A stretch of 22,503 nucleotides of DNA from NCBI GenBank assembly GCA_910586715.1, contig CAJUJG010000037.1, positions 1 through 22,503 on the forward strand. The letters are read 5' to 3'. Below, one piece after another: positions 1-5,565 of this stretch (position 1 is its first letter; each line of letters begins with the position of its first letter). The position numbers and the translations under genes were made by a program. This DNA is from an uncultured Lachnospiraceae bacterium (GTDB lineage Bacteria; Bacillota; Clostridia; Lachnospirales; Lachnospiraceae). The notes under the pieces were generated by a model. The model was not told the origin of the DNA. It ran no database searches and saw only the letters and a program-made list of their open reading frames with translations.

Positions 1-26
1 TGCTACTTTTCCAATCGCTGTTTTCA

Positions 27-49
27 AAGTGGAAATAAACTTTTCACTT
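27..49 (-). terminator. Weak hairpin downstream of the phosphodiesterase gene
   Basis: A 9-bp stem (27-35 with 41-49, one wobble pair, 5-base loop) lies 38 bases past the stop codon of the last gene of the minus-strand operon. On the minus strand it is followed only by a short TTTG, so it is a poor intrinsic terminator by sequence. Bases 1-86 hold no other gene that I can see. Confidence 0.25.
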
Positions 50-86
50 CAGCAATTTAGCAAAAATCAATATAACTTTAACTGTT

Positions 87-569
87 TTACTCAATATAGC
101 AAATTTTAAAATGTGCGTTGCCCTGTGCGTCCGTTTCCATTATTATGTAGGAAGGTTTTTTATTCTCCTGCCTTGGATACGAGAGGCTGCCTGGATTGAT
201 GGCAATAATGTTTGGAGATTCGTCAATTACAGGTCTGTGCGTATGTCCATACATTACAATATCAGCGCCTTGCGCAACTGCCTCCCTTTTTAGCATCTCA
301 TTTCCCATTCCAATATAATAACGATGCCCGTGCGTAATCATAACATTATATTTTCCTATGCGGAAAATCTTCTCAGACGCAAGATCACTGAAAAAGTCAT
401 TATTGCCCGCAACCATCTCTACAGGACATGAAACCGCTTCCTGAATCGTATACTCACTGCCCTCCACATCACCCAGATGAATTACCATGTCAAGCGAACC
501 CAGCTTTTCAACAATTCTTAAATAGTTTTCATTCTTTCTATGCGTATCACTTATAATCAGTATCTTCAT
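87..569 (-). CDS. yfcE: YfcE/MJ0936-type metallophosphoesterase
   Basis: This is a 160-residue calcineurin-like phosphodiesterase. All the metal-site blocks are present in order: SDTH (7-10), HLGD (31-34), AGNND (54-58), THGH (79-82) and YGHTHRP (107-113), followed by NPGSLS (125-130). Length and motif spacing match the small YfcE/YsnB group, which are cytoplasmic, Mn-dependent phosphodiesterases whose natural substrate is not settled. The start codon overlaps the stop of the upstream pyrophosphatase gene by four bases (ATGA), so translation is probably coupled. The rdgB-then-phosphodiesterase order matches the ysnA-ysnB pair of Bacillus subtilis. It is the last gene of a four-gene operon. 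The family call is secure; the substrate is not. Confidence 0.93.
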   Translation of the reverse strand: MKILIISDTHRKNENYLRIVEKLGSLDMVIHLGDVEGSEYTIQEAVSCPVEMVAGNNDFFSDLASEKIFRIGKYNVMITHGHRYYIGMGNEMLKREAVAQGADIVMYGHTHRPVIDESPNIIAINPGSLSYPRQENKKPSYIIMETDAQGNAHFKICYIE

Positions 570-1192
570 AATCCTATTTCCTCACGGATAACCTTTTTCA
601 TCGCTTCAAGCGCTTTCCCCCTATGACTGATGCGATTCTTTTCCTCATTGGAAAGTTCCGCAGCATAACAGCCATATTCCGGAAGATAAAAAATCGGATC
701 ATAGCCAAAACCGTTTTCCCCCCGTTCTTCATAACCGATTGCTCCCTCTATGACTGCTCTGCGGCTAAAGCTTACGCCGCTTGTGAATACTGCCGCAATC
801 ACACACACAAACCGTGCCGTACGTTTTTCATCAGGTACACCTTCCAGCCTTGATATAATATTGGCATTCTTGATTGTATAAGAAGTGTCTTCCCCCATAT
901 ACCGCGCAGAGTAAATTCCTGGCTCCTTGTTCAGGTAATCCACCTCAAGTCCCGAATCATCTGCAAGGACGATTGCTTTCTCACCACGCCGCTTTACCTC
1001 CTGCGCAATCGCCTTTGCCTTTATCATCGCATTTTCCTCAAAGCTTTCGCCATCCTCCACAATATCTACGTTGATTCCCGCCTCTTTCATGGAAAGAATC
1101 TCCAGCCCCAAATCAGCCATGATCATTCGTATTTCTTTCATCTTACCTGCATTTCCTGTGCCAAATATAATCTTTATATCTGTTTTATCCAT
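566..1192 (-). CDS. rdgB: XTP/dITP pyrophosphatase (RdgB/HAM1)
   Basis: This protein hydrolyses non-canonical purine triphosphates (XTP, dITP, ITP) to monophosphates and so keeps deaminated bases out of nucleic acids. Visible family blocks are FGTGNAGKMKEI near the N-terminus, EDGESFEENAMIKAKA, LADDSGLEVD, PGIYSARYMG, the substrate-binding FGYDPIFY, and SHRGKAL near the end. The frame stays open 12 codons upstream to 1228, but that ATG has no ribosome binding site. The ATG at 1192 follows AGGAGACGGAGTGGT and gives the usual protein beginning MDKTDIKIIFGTGN, so I chose it (208 residues). The gene lies 53 bases after the amidase-like gene and overlaps the phosphodiesterase gene by four bases. 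Confidence 0.95.
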   Translation of the reverse strand: MDKTDIKIIFGTGNAGKMKEIRMIMADLGLEILSMKEAGINVDIVEDGESFEENAMIKAKAIAQEVKRRGEKAIVLADDSGLEVDYLNKEPGIYSARYMGEDTSYTIKNANIISRLEGVPDEKRTARFVCVIAAVFTSGVSFSRRAVIEGAIGYEERGENGFGYDPIFYLPEYGCYAAELSNEEKNRISHRGKALEAMKKVIREEIGL

Positions 1193-1245
1193 ACCACTCC
1201 GTCTCCTTTTCTCTGCAAATCCATACATAATTTACACAGGCGGTT

Positions 1246-2361
1246 TTATGCAGCGCTGATACTTCCAAGCATGTTCTTAATCACCTCAACAAGCCTTTCA
1301 TTTAATTTATACACTGTCTCTACACTGTCTGCATCCTTCTGTGATTGTGATATTTTTATCATTGCCGCAGGACGTGACGCCATATATACAAGCGGCGTAT
1401 CCTTTTCAGCTTCTTCAAATCCCTGAATCTTTATCTGTGTTTTAGAAACAAGTTCCTCCGCAAAGATTATAGAAAGCTGTGCACTGTTAAAGTCCGGCAT
1501 AAAATACGTTGTATTGCAAATCACAGACGCACTTGTCTGCTGCGCCTGCGCATCCGTTTTCACGTCAATTCCAAGCACCACGTCAGCCTCTATCGACTCT
1601 GCAAACGCGGCAACCTCCTGCTCCGTATACGGTTCCTGCATATCAGAAGCCATAAAAAGCCTGATCCGCTTATCCGAAACATATTTCTCAAGACTTTTAT
1701 GCCATTCCGGAAGCTCAAGACGTGTCCTGTCCTCATAAGGTATATATACTACGGCTACCATATCATAATTGTTACGTACCGGCATAAAATTAACTGTAAG
1801 GTTCTGACCTGACTTTGCAATTGCATAAGAATACATTTCCTTACAATATACCTCCACCACTACATTAAGATTTTGGCGATAAATACCAACCGCATCCATA
1901 ATGCGGGAATCACTCGTCAGCTCTATTCCGTCATAAATGCACTCAGAAGCCCCTTCCAATGTTATAATCAGTTTATTTTTTGTAAATTCTTCACGCACGG
2001 TAATATTTTCACTGTCTTCCACTGTATCAAGCGGAATTACAAGCTTTGATTCCGCTTTGTCAAGAAACGCTGCCTTTATATTGATTTTAGGATACGCACT
2101 GTTTTGCTCCTGTGCGTTAACACTATCCATAAGCATCCCAAAACGGCTGCTGGCATCAAAAAAATCCTCATTCAGCTTAAAGGATGCCATAAGAACCACT
2201 GCCGCAGCAAAAAACACTGCCGCAGCCACTGCAGAATTCCTATAAAGATTATCTCTTTTCTTTGCTATAAGCAGTTCCATCTCTGCACTTGTGAGTGTCT
2301 GCTGTTCTTTGGGCAATGTTTCCTGCTCCTGCATTTCACTATTTTCGCTGTTGAAATCCAT
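1246..2361 (-). CDS. Membrane-anchored amidase_3-fold pseudoenzyme with AMIN-like domain
   Basis: The protein has 371 residues: a short cytoplasmic tail rich in Glu and Gln (1-40), one membrane helix (about 42-61), a beta-rich AMIN-like region (about 93-195), and a C-terminal domain (about 201-366). The last domain follows the order of N-acetylmuramoyl-L-alanine amidases of the amidase_3 family: a VVYIP opening strand, ADVVLGID where active enzymes have AD-SIHAN, the helix AQLSIIFAEEL, and PAAMIKIS where they have PAVLVE-GF. The zinc and catalytic residues appear lost: no His after the first strand (IPYEDR, 207-212), Asp for His at 266, and no Glu at 334-338. I infer a non-hydrolytic, wall-facing protein, perhaps regulatory or peptidoglycan-binding. 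A good AGAGGA site precedes the ATG, which lies inside the 3' end of the methyltransferase gene (23-base overlap). Confidence 0.72.
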   Translation of the reverse strand: MDFNSENSEMQEQETLPKEQQTLTSAEMELLIAKKRDNLYRNSAVAAAVFFAAAVVLMASFKLNEDFFDASSRFGMLMDSVNAQEQNSAYPKINIKAAFLDKAESKLVIPLDTVEDSENITVREEFTKNKLIITLEGASECIYDGIELTSDSRIMDAVGIYRQNLNVVVEVYCKEMYSYAIAKSGQNLTVNFMPVRNNYDMVAVVYIPYEDRTRLELPEWHKSLEKYVSDKRIRLFMASDMQEPYTEQEVAAFAESIEADVVLGIDVKTDAQAQQTSASVICNTTYFMPDFNSAQLSIIFAEELVSKTQIKIQGFEEAEKDTPLVYMASRPAAMIKISQSQKDADSVETVYKLNERLVEVIKNMLGSISAA

Positions 2362-3517
2362 CTGTTTTTCCTCTGTCAGATTTTGGCGGTCTTGGTCCCA
2401 TAAACTGGTAATAATAAGTCTTCATCATTCCGTTATATATTTTGCGGTTCTTATCCGCCTTTTTGCCAAAAACCTTCTCGACCTCTTCATATGATGTGAT
2501 CATGAAAAGAGACCATGTATCCATCTCGCGAAACCGCTCACCGATTTTTTTGTAGAGCGCAGGCATTGCATTCTTTTCTTCAAGGCGTTCCCCATAAGGA
2601 GGGTTTGTAATAATAAAACCATATTTTCCGTTATGACTAAGCGCCATTATATCGTTCTGCTCAAAATGAATCTGTTTTTCCATTCCTGCCAGCCGTGCAT
2701 TTTGTTTCGCAATCCGTATCATCTCGGGGTCAACATCAGAACCGCTAATATCCGGTTTTGCAGACAGATCCACCAAATCATTTGCCTCCTCATAGCAGTC
2801 ATCCCAAATTTTCTTTGTAATCAGATTGTTCCACTGCACTGCCGTAAAACTACGTTTCATTCCAGGTGCAATATTGGCTGCGATAAGCGCTGCTTCTATC
2901 GGAATTGTGCCACTGCCGCAAAACGGGTCCAACAGGATTCTGTCCTTCTTCCAAGGAGTTAACATAATTAATCCTGCCGCAAGTGTTTCCGCAATCGGCG
3001 CTTTCGCCGTAAGTTTCCGGTACCCTCTCTTGTGCAGCGATTCTCCTGTCGTATCCAATCCAACCGTTACAGTGTCCTTCATTATAAATACACGGACCGG
3101 AAAGCGCTCTCCCTCCTCCGTAAACCAGCTGATGCCGTAAACCTGTTTCAGCCGTTCCACCATCGCCTTTTTCATAATGGATTGTATATCCGACGGTGAA
3201 AATAACTTACTTTTGATGCTTGCTGCTTTTGCTACCCAAAATTTACCATCTGATGGTATGTACTCCTCCCACGCAAGTGCCTTTGTATTTTCAAACAGCT
3301 CATCAAATGTTTCGGCACGAAAACTGCCTACCTTGATTAAAATCCTGTCTGCCGTCCTTAGACCGATATTGGCACGGCATACAGCCTCATCATCGCCGAT
3401 AAATGTGACACGTCCATCCTCTACCTGTGATACATCATAACCCAAATCAATAATTTCTTTTTTTAATACCGCCTCAAGCCCAAAATGGCATGGCGCAATC
3501 AATTCAAATTTTCTCAT
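2339..3517 (-). CDS. ypsC: THUMP-domain class I RNA methyltransferase (YpsC/RlmL type)
   Basis: This 392-residue SAM-dependent methyltransferase is the Firmicute counterpart of the RlmL N-terminal module, which makes m2G in 23S rRNA. An N-terminal ferredoxin-like/THUMP RNA-binding region (about 1-155, opening FELIAPCHFGLEAVLKKE) precedes the Rossmann domain. That domain carries DPFCGSGT (197-204, SAM motif I), SGSDVDPEMI (258-267) and the N-methyltransferase motif NPPYGERL (305-312). The tail is short and basic. It is the first gene of the operon. No Shine-Dalgarno sequence is visible before the ATG, and the promoter I see would start the mRNA at or next to the A of the ATG (see the promoter entry). 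The exact rRNA target is known for family members, not shown here. Confidence 0.9.
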   Translation of the reverse strand: MRKFELIAPCHFGLEAVLKKEIIDLGYDVSQVEDGRVTFIGDDEAVCRANIGLRTADRILIKVGSFRAETFDELFENTKALAWEEYIPSDGKFWVAKAASIKSKLFSPSDIQSIMKKAMVERLKQVYGISWFTEEGERFPVRVFIMKDTVTVGLDTTGESLHKRGYRKLTAKAPIAETLAAGLIMLTPWKKDRILLDPFCGSGTIPIEAALIAANIAPGMKRSFTAVQWNNLITKKIWDDCYEEANDLVDLSAKPDISGSDVDPEMIRIAKQNARLAGMEKQIHFEQNDIMALSHNGKYGFIITNPPYGERLEEKNAMPALYKKIGERFREMDTWSLFMITSYEEVEKVFGKKADKNRKIYNGMMKTYYYQFMGPRPPKSDRGKTDGFQQRK

Positions 3518-3523
3518 AGGTAT

Positions 3524-3553
3524 ATATTACATTTACTTATAAACAGATGTCAA
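3524..3553 (-). promoter_or_regulatory. Sigma-A-like promoter of the methyltransferase operon
   Basis: Read on the minus strand, TTGACA (3548-3553) and TAATAT (3524-3529) are separated by 18 bases. A start 6-7 bases past the -10 falls at about 3517-3518, which is the first base of the ATG, so the transcript would be leaderless or nearly so. Confidence 0.55.
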
Positions 3554-3610
3554 ACATTTTCTATATCTATTATAAGAAAAATAACATCATTTAGATTTCC
3601 CCAAACATAA

Positions 3611-3655
3611 CAGAAAGGGGACAGAATGTGTTCCCACAGTTTTGTCCCCCTTCTG
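3611..3655 (-). repeat. Compound palindrome, REP-like, 3' of the Asn-rich gene
   Basis: Arms at 3611-3623 and 3643-3655 pair over 13 bp. The one non-Watson-Crick position is A-C on the plus strand but G-U on the minus strand, which suggests the functional RNA is minus-strand. Inside the loop the minus strand reads TGTG-GGAA-CACA, a second stem closed by a GNRA-type tetraloop. The core is GGGGACA...TGTCCCC. There is no T-run on either side, so it is not a standard intrinsic terminator. It starts 10 bases past the stop codon of the upstream minus-strand gene. It could be a mobile palindrome (REP type) or an RNA-stabilising 3' structure. Confidence 0.6.
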
Positions 3656-3665
3656 CTGCCTGCAA

Positions 3666-3851
3666 TTAGTTATTGTTGTTGTTTGAACTGTTCTTTGTGC
3701 TGTTATTGTAGCTGTCAGAGCTGTTCTTTGAATTGTTCTTTGTGCTGTTGTTTGCATTCTGTGAATTGTTTGCATTCTGTGAATTCTGTGAATTGTTTGC
3801 ATTCTGCGAATTCTGATAGCTGTTGTTTGAATTGTTGTTTGTTCCAGACAT
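3666..3851 (-). CDS. Asn/Ser/Gln-rich 61-residue repeat protein, function unknown
   Basis: The frame is open to 3959, but the ATG at 3851 is preceded by a full GGAGG at 7-base spacing, so I take the protein to begin MSGTNNNSNNSYQN. It is almost entirely Asn, Ser, Gln, Thr and Lys, with a three-fold SQNANN repeat and an NNNNN end. It has no membrane segment, no signal peptide and no hydrophobic core, so it is probably disordered. I do not recognise a named family. Small Asn/Gln-rich proteins of spore formers (gamma-type SASP, coat proteins) are a loose compositional comparison only; the typical SASP segments are absent. The reading frame is believable because of the ribosome binding site, although low complexity also leaves other frames open. 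A hairpin-rich leader lies upstream and a strong palindrome downstream. Confidence 0.62.
   Translation of the reverse strand: MSGTNNNSNNSYQNSQNANNSQNSQNANNSQNANNSTKNNSKNSSDSYNNSTKNSSNNNNN
3748..3810 (-). repeat. 18-bp tandem repeat inside the Asn-rich gene
   Basis: Three copies of an 18-base unit lie at 3748-3765, 3766-3783 and 3793-3810, the last two separated by a 9-base half-unit (3784-3792). On the minus strand each encodes the hexapeptide SQNANN or its permutation. The first two copies are identical and the third differs by one base, which suggests recent slippage or unequal crossover. Length variation between strains would keep frame. Confidence 0.8.
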
Positions 3852-4056
3852 AATGATACCTCCAAAATTTTCGGGGATTTTCCCCTTTTCTTGTTTGGGA
3901 TGTACTCCCGGATAAGCACATCTTTGTGCTACAAAACTAGGATTTGCACAAATGCACATTTTTATACAACCGATTTAATTTACATATCTTGTTTACTTTG
4001 GAAACACTGCCCAAAACTGACAACTATTGTTTGTTGAAATTGTTTTCTGAAAAATG

Positions 4057-4085
4057 TTGACCTTTAAATCATTAATTGCTATAAT
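4057..4085 (+). promoter_or_regulatory. Consensus sigma-A promoter of the candidate small RNA
   Basis: TTGACC (4057-4062), a 17-base spacer, then a perfect TATAAT (4080-4085) on the plus strand. No plus-strand protein gene follows; the next plus-strand feature is the hairpin terminator at 4159-4188. Predicted transcription start is about 4091-4093. Confidence 0.72.
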
Positions 4086-4091
4086 AATATC

Positions 4092-4196
4092 AGTAAAGAG
4101 ATACTCCTTCAATCCTCTTTACAACCCTTATATATTAATTATTTATACTCCCCTTAACGAAAAGCAGCTACTTCGGTAGCTGCTTTTCACTTTTAC
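4092..4196 (+). ncRNA. Candidate trans-acting small RNA with C-rich loops
   Basis: An independent unit of about 105 nt runs from a consensus promoter to an intrinsic terminator, with no start codon plus ribosome binding site inside. From the 5' end there is a stem GTAAAGAG/CTCTTTAC (4093-4100 with 4115-4122) whose loop shows ACTCCTTC, then an AU-rich single-stranded linker that ends in ACTCCCCTT (4147-4155), then the terminator hairpin. Both exposed segments are complementary to purine-rich Shine-Dalgarno-like sequences (GAAGGAGT and AAGGGGAGT). That is the architecture of the RsaE/RoxS type of Firmicute regulators, which use C-rich single-stranded motifs to block ribosome binding sites. I do not recognise the sequence as a known Rfam family. 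Promoter and terminator are seen directly; the regulatory role is inferred. Confidence 0.55.
4159..4194 (+). terminator. Intrinsic terminator with cUUCGg tetraloop (bidirectional)
   Basis: A perfect 13-bp stem (4159-4171 with 4176-4188) is closed by TTCG between C and G, the extra-stable cUUCGg loop on the plus strand. The stem base is AAAA/TTTT and the plus strand continues CACTTTT. On the minus strand it also ends in TTTTCGTT and could stop the DUF1700 operon, but the tetraloop orientation favours plus-strand use. Confidence 0.8.
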
Positions 4197-4224
4197 AATT
4201 TCAATTGAATGGGGAACATTTTAT

Positions 4225-4707
4225 TTATTTTAAAATGAATCTTATCAGCTTGTAGACAATCATTGCCACGAATCCCACAATGATTACGGGAAGAAAGAAC
4301 ATAAAGACATTAAATACAACTGTAATCAAAAATACAAATATAATTACGGCAAGCAGCGCAACAAGCCATGCCGGAATTGTTGTTATTCTTCTGTTCGTAC
4401 TGCGCGTATCGTTGCCATAGCTTCCATAACGGTCCTGTCCGTAATTATTTGCACTACTATAACTGCCGCCATAACTATTTCTTTTAGCGCCTCCCGTTCC
4501 GCCTGAAAATTTACAGCTCTCCTCTATCGTCTTTGCAAGCAGCCTTGGATCTCCAAGCGCATGGAGCACCTCATGTTCACTTTTCCCGCCATTTACCTGA
4601 CTGCTAATATAATTTCCATAGTAAAATATATTCTCGTTTATTACCTGTTCCGGCACTTTTCCCTCAAGCGCTTCACGGAACTGCCTTAAAAAATCTTCAC
4701 GGTTCAT
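4225..4707 (-). CDS. HAAS/DUF1700-type membrane protein
   Basis: The 160-residue protein opens with an HAAS-type helical module: MNREDFLRQFREALEG, then NIFYYGNYI, then EHEVLHALGDPRLLAKTI (about residues 43-61). This signature is seen in DUF1700 proteins. A Gly/Ser/Asn/Tyr-rich linker (66-108) follows, then two adjacent membrane helices (about 113-135 and 137-157) and a short basic end. In many Firmicutes DUF1700 genes sit beside a PadR-family repressor; no PadR gene is present here. The gene follows the 129-residue unknown by 14 bases and has a GGAGG site at 6-base spacing, so the two form an operon that ends at the hairpin near 4159-4188. The molecular function of the family is not known. 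Confidence 0.78.
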   Translation of the reverse strand: MNREDFLRQFREALEGKVPEQVINENIFYYGNYISSQVNGGKSEHEVLHALGDPRLLAKTIEESCKFSGGTGGAKRNSYGGSYSSANNYGQDRYGSYGNDTRSTNRRITTIPAWLVALLAVIIFVFLITVVFNVFMFFLPVIIVGFVAMIVYKLIRFILK

Positions 4708-4721
4708 CGTAATCCTCCATT

Positions 4722-5111
4722 CTACGCTTGCTCATCCATACCTCTGCCGAGTGTCATTCTTTTCACGTACACGGCAGGATCCTTCTTCATGACCGCCATG
4801 TCGTAAAATGCATGCAAAACCATTCTTTCCTTATTGCAAGCCGCCGTATTCTTCCCCGTGTCACCAATAATATTATATCTGTTCATCTGCCATATATACA
4901 AGTCCGTCAATCCATAACCCTCACACTTCATTTTATCCAAAAGAAAGTGATGCTCCAAATAGAAAACCAGTTCTTCAAAGAGTTCCGCATCAAGTATAAT
5001 TTTCTCCCAAAGGGCATCACACCACTCTTTATCTTCACCTGCATATTCCCCAATTGCTAACATTCCCTCATAAGCCTTGATTCTTCGGGCATCGTATACA
5101 ATCCCTGCCAT
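4722..5111 (-). CDS. Uncharacterised 129-residue cytoplasmic protein
   Basis: I do not recognise the family. The protein is mixed acidic and basic, rich in aromatics (Tyr, Trp, Phe) and Met, with no signal peptide or membrane helix. Predicted helices run through ARRIKAYEGMLAIGEYAG and LFEELVFYLEHHFLLDKM, and there is a conserved-looking YGLTDLYIWQMNRYNI stretch (about 65-80). The ATG has an AGAGGA site at 6-base spacing. It is the first gene of a two-gene operon with the DUF1700 membrane protein 14 bases downstream, so the two may act together. The promoter region upstream contains a perfect 8-bp inverted repeat (5141-5172). It is confidently a gene from its ribosome binding site, length and operon position. 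Confidence 0.72.
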   Translation of the reverse strand: MAGIVYDARRIKAYEGMLAIGEYAGEDKEWCDALWEKIILDAELFEELVFYLEHHFLLDKMKCEGYGLTDLYIWQMNRYNIIGDTGKNTAACNKERMVLHAFYDMAVMKKDPAVYVKRMTLGRGMDEQA

Positions 5112-5140
5112 CTCAATTCCTCTCTGTCCTTTATCTTTTT

Positions 5141-5172
5141 GTGATAATTCTATCCTACCATACTATTATCAC
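5141..5172. promoter_or_regulatory. Inverted repeat upstream of the unknown/DUF1700 operon
   Basis: GTGATAAT (5141-5148) and ATTATCAC (5165-5172) are perfect arms 16 bases apart, 30 bases upstream of the start at 5111. The position, about 30-60 bases before the start, and the AT-rich context would suit an operator overlapping the minus-strand promoter or a leader hairpin. No regulator is identified. Confidence 0.4.
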
Positions 5173-5272
5173 TGCGTAAATGAAGTAAATATTAAATTTT
5201 CAAAAATTAACTGTATTATGTAAAGTGCAATTATAACCGTTAAAATTCTTAATATTGTACTGTACATGATTG

Positions 5273-5337
5273 TTTTCCACATTATTCATTTTTGCAAAAC
5301 ACAGGAGAAAACCACAATTTCCACAAAGTTATCCACA
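5273..5337 (+). other. DnaA-box-like cluster in an AT-rich spacer
   Basis: The 454-base gap between divergent genes (5112-5565) contains one perfect DnaA box, TTATCCACA (5329-5337). A one-mismatch copy, TTTTCCACA (5273-5281), and a two-mismatch copy, ATTTCCACA (5317-5325), lie in the same orientation, with a further ACCACA at 5311-5316. No dnaA, dnaN or other origin genes are in the window, so it is not shown to be an origin. It could be a DnaA-titration or regulatory site, or chance in AT-rich DNA. Confidence 0.35.
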
Positions 5338-5352
5338 ATTTGTTTTTATATT

Positions 5353-5398
5353 AAAAATGCACATTTTATATAACATTTGTGTCATAATGTGCATTTTT
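5353..5398. repeat. Perfect 13-bp inverted repeat AAAAATGCACATT
   Basis: The arms lie at 5353-5365 and 5386-5398 with a 20-base AT-rich loop. The plus-strand arm ends in six T residues. It could be a weak bidirectional terminator or a protein-binding site between the divergent genes. A related string, AAATGCACATTTTTATA, lies at 3950-3966 upstream of the Asn-rich gene. Confidence 0.55.
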
Positions 5399-5472
5399 TA
5401 CTAAATTTTATGTAAAACTTCTTTCCCGATGCCGTTTTTTTCCGTATTCATAGTCGGTTTGTGCCGTCCCTA

Positions 5473-5498
5473 TAAAAAATGTTTTCATTTCCGACGAT
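5473..5498 (+). promoter_or_regulatory. Possible sigma-28-like promoter of the orphan plus-strand gene
   Basis: TAAA (5473-5476), a 14-base gap, then CCGACGAT (5491-5498) resembles the motility sigma pattern (TAAA, about 15 bases, CCGATAT), but the second half of the -10 does not match. No convincing sigma-A promoter is seen closer to the gene. Confidence 0.22.
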
Positions 5499-5565
5499 GT
5501 ATTATACAGATAGCAGGAACGCACATCAATACTGCCTGTAGATTATAGAAAGGAACGACTGTATT

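Noticed and set aside
3587..3919. Overlapping 110-residue minus-strand frame through the Asn-rich gene and its palindrome
   Set aside because: No ribosome binding site at its start, Thr/Ile/Gln/Arg-only composition that is the shifted reading of the repeat, and it runs through the palindrome. The frame starting at 3851 has the GGAGG site.
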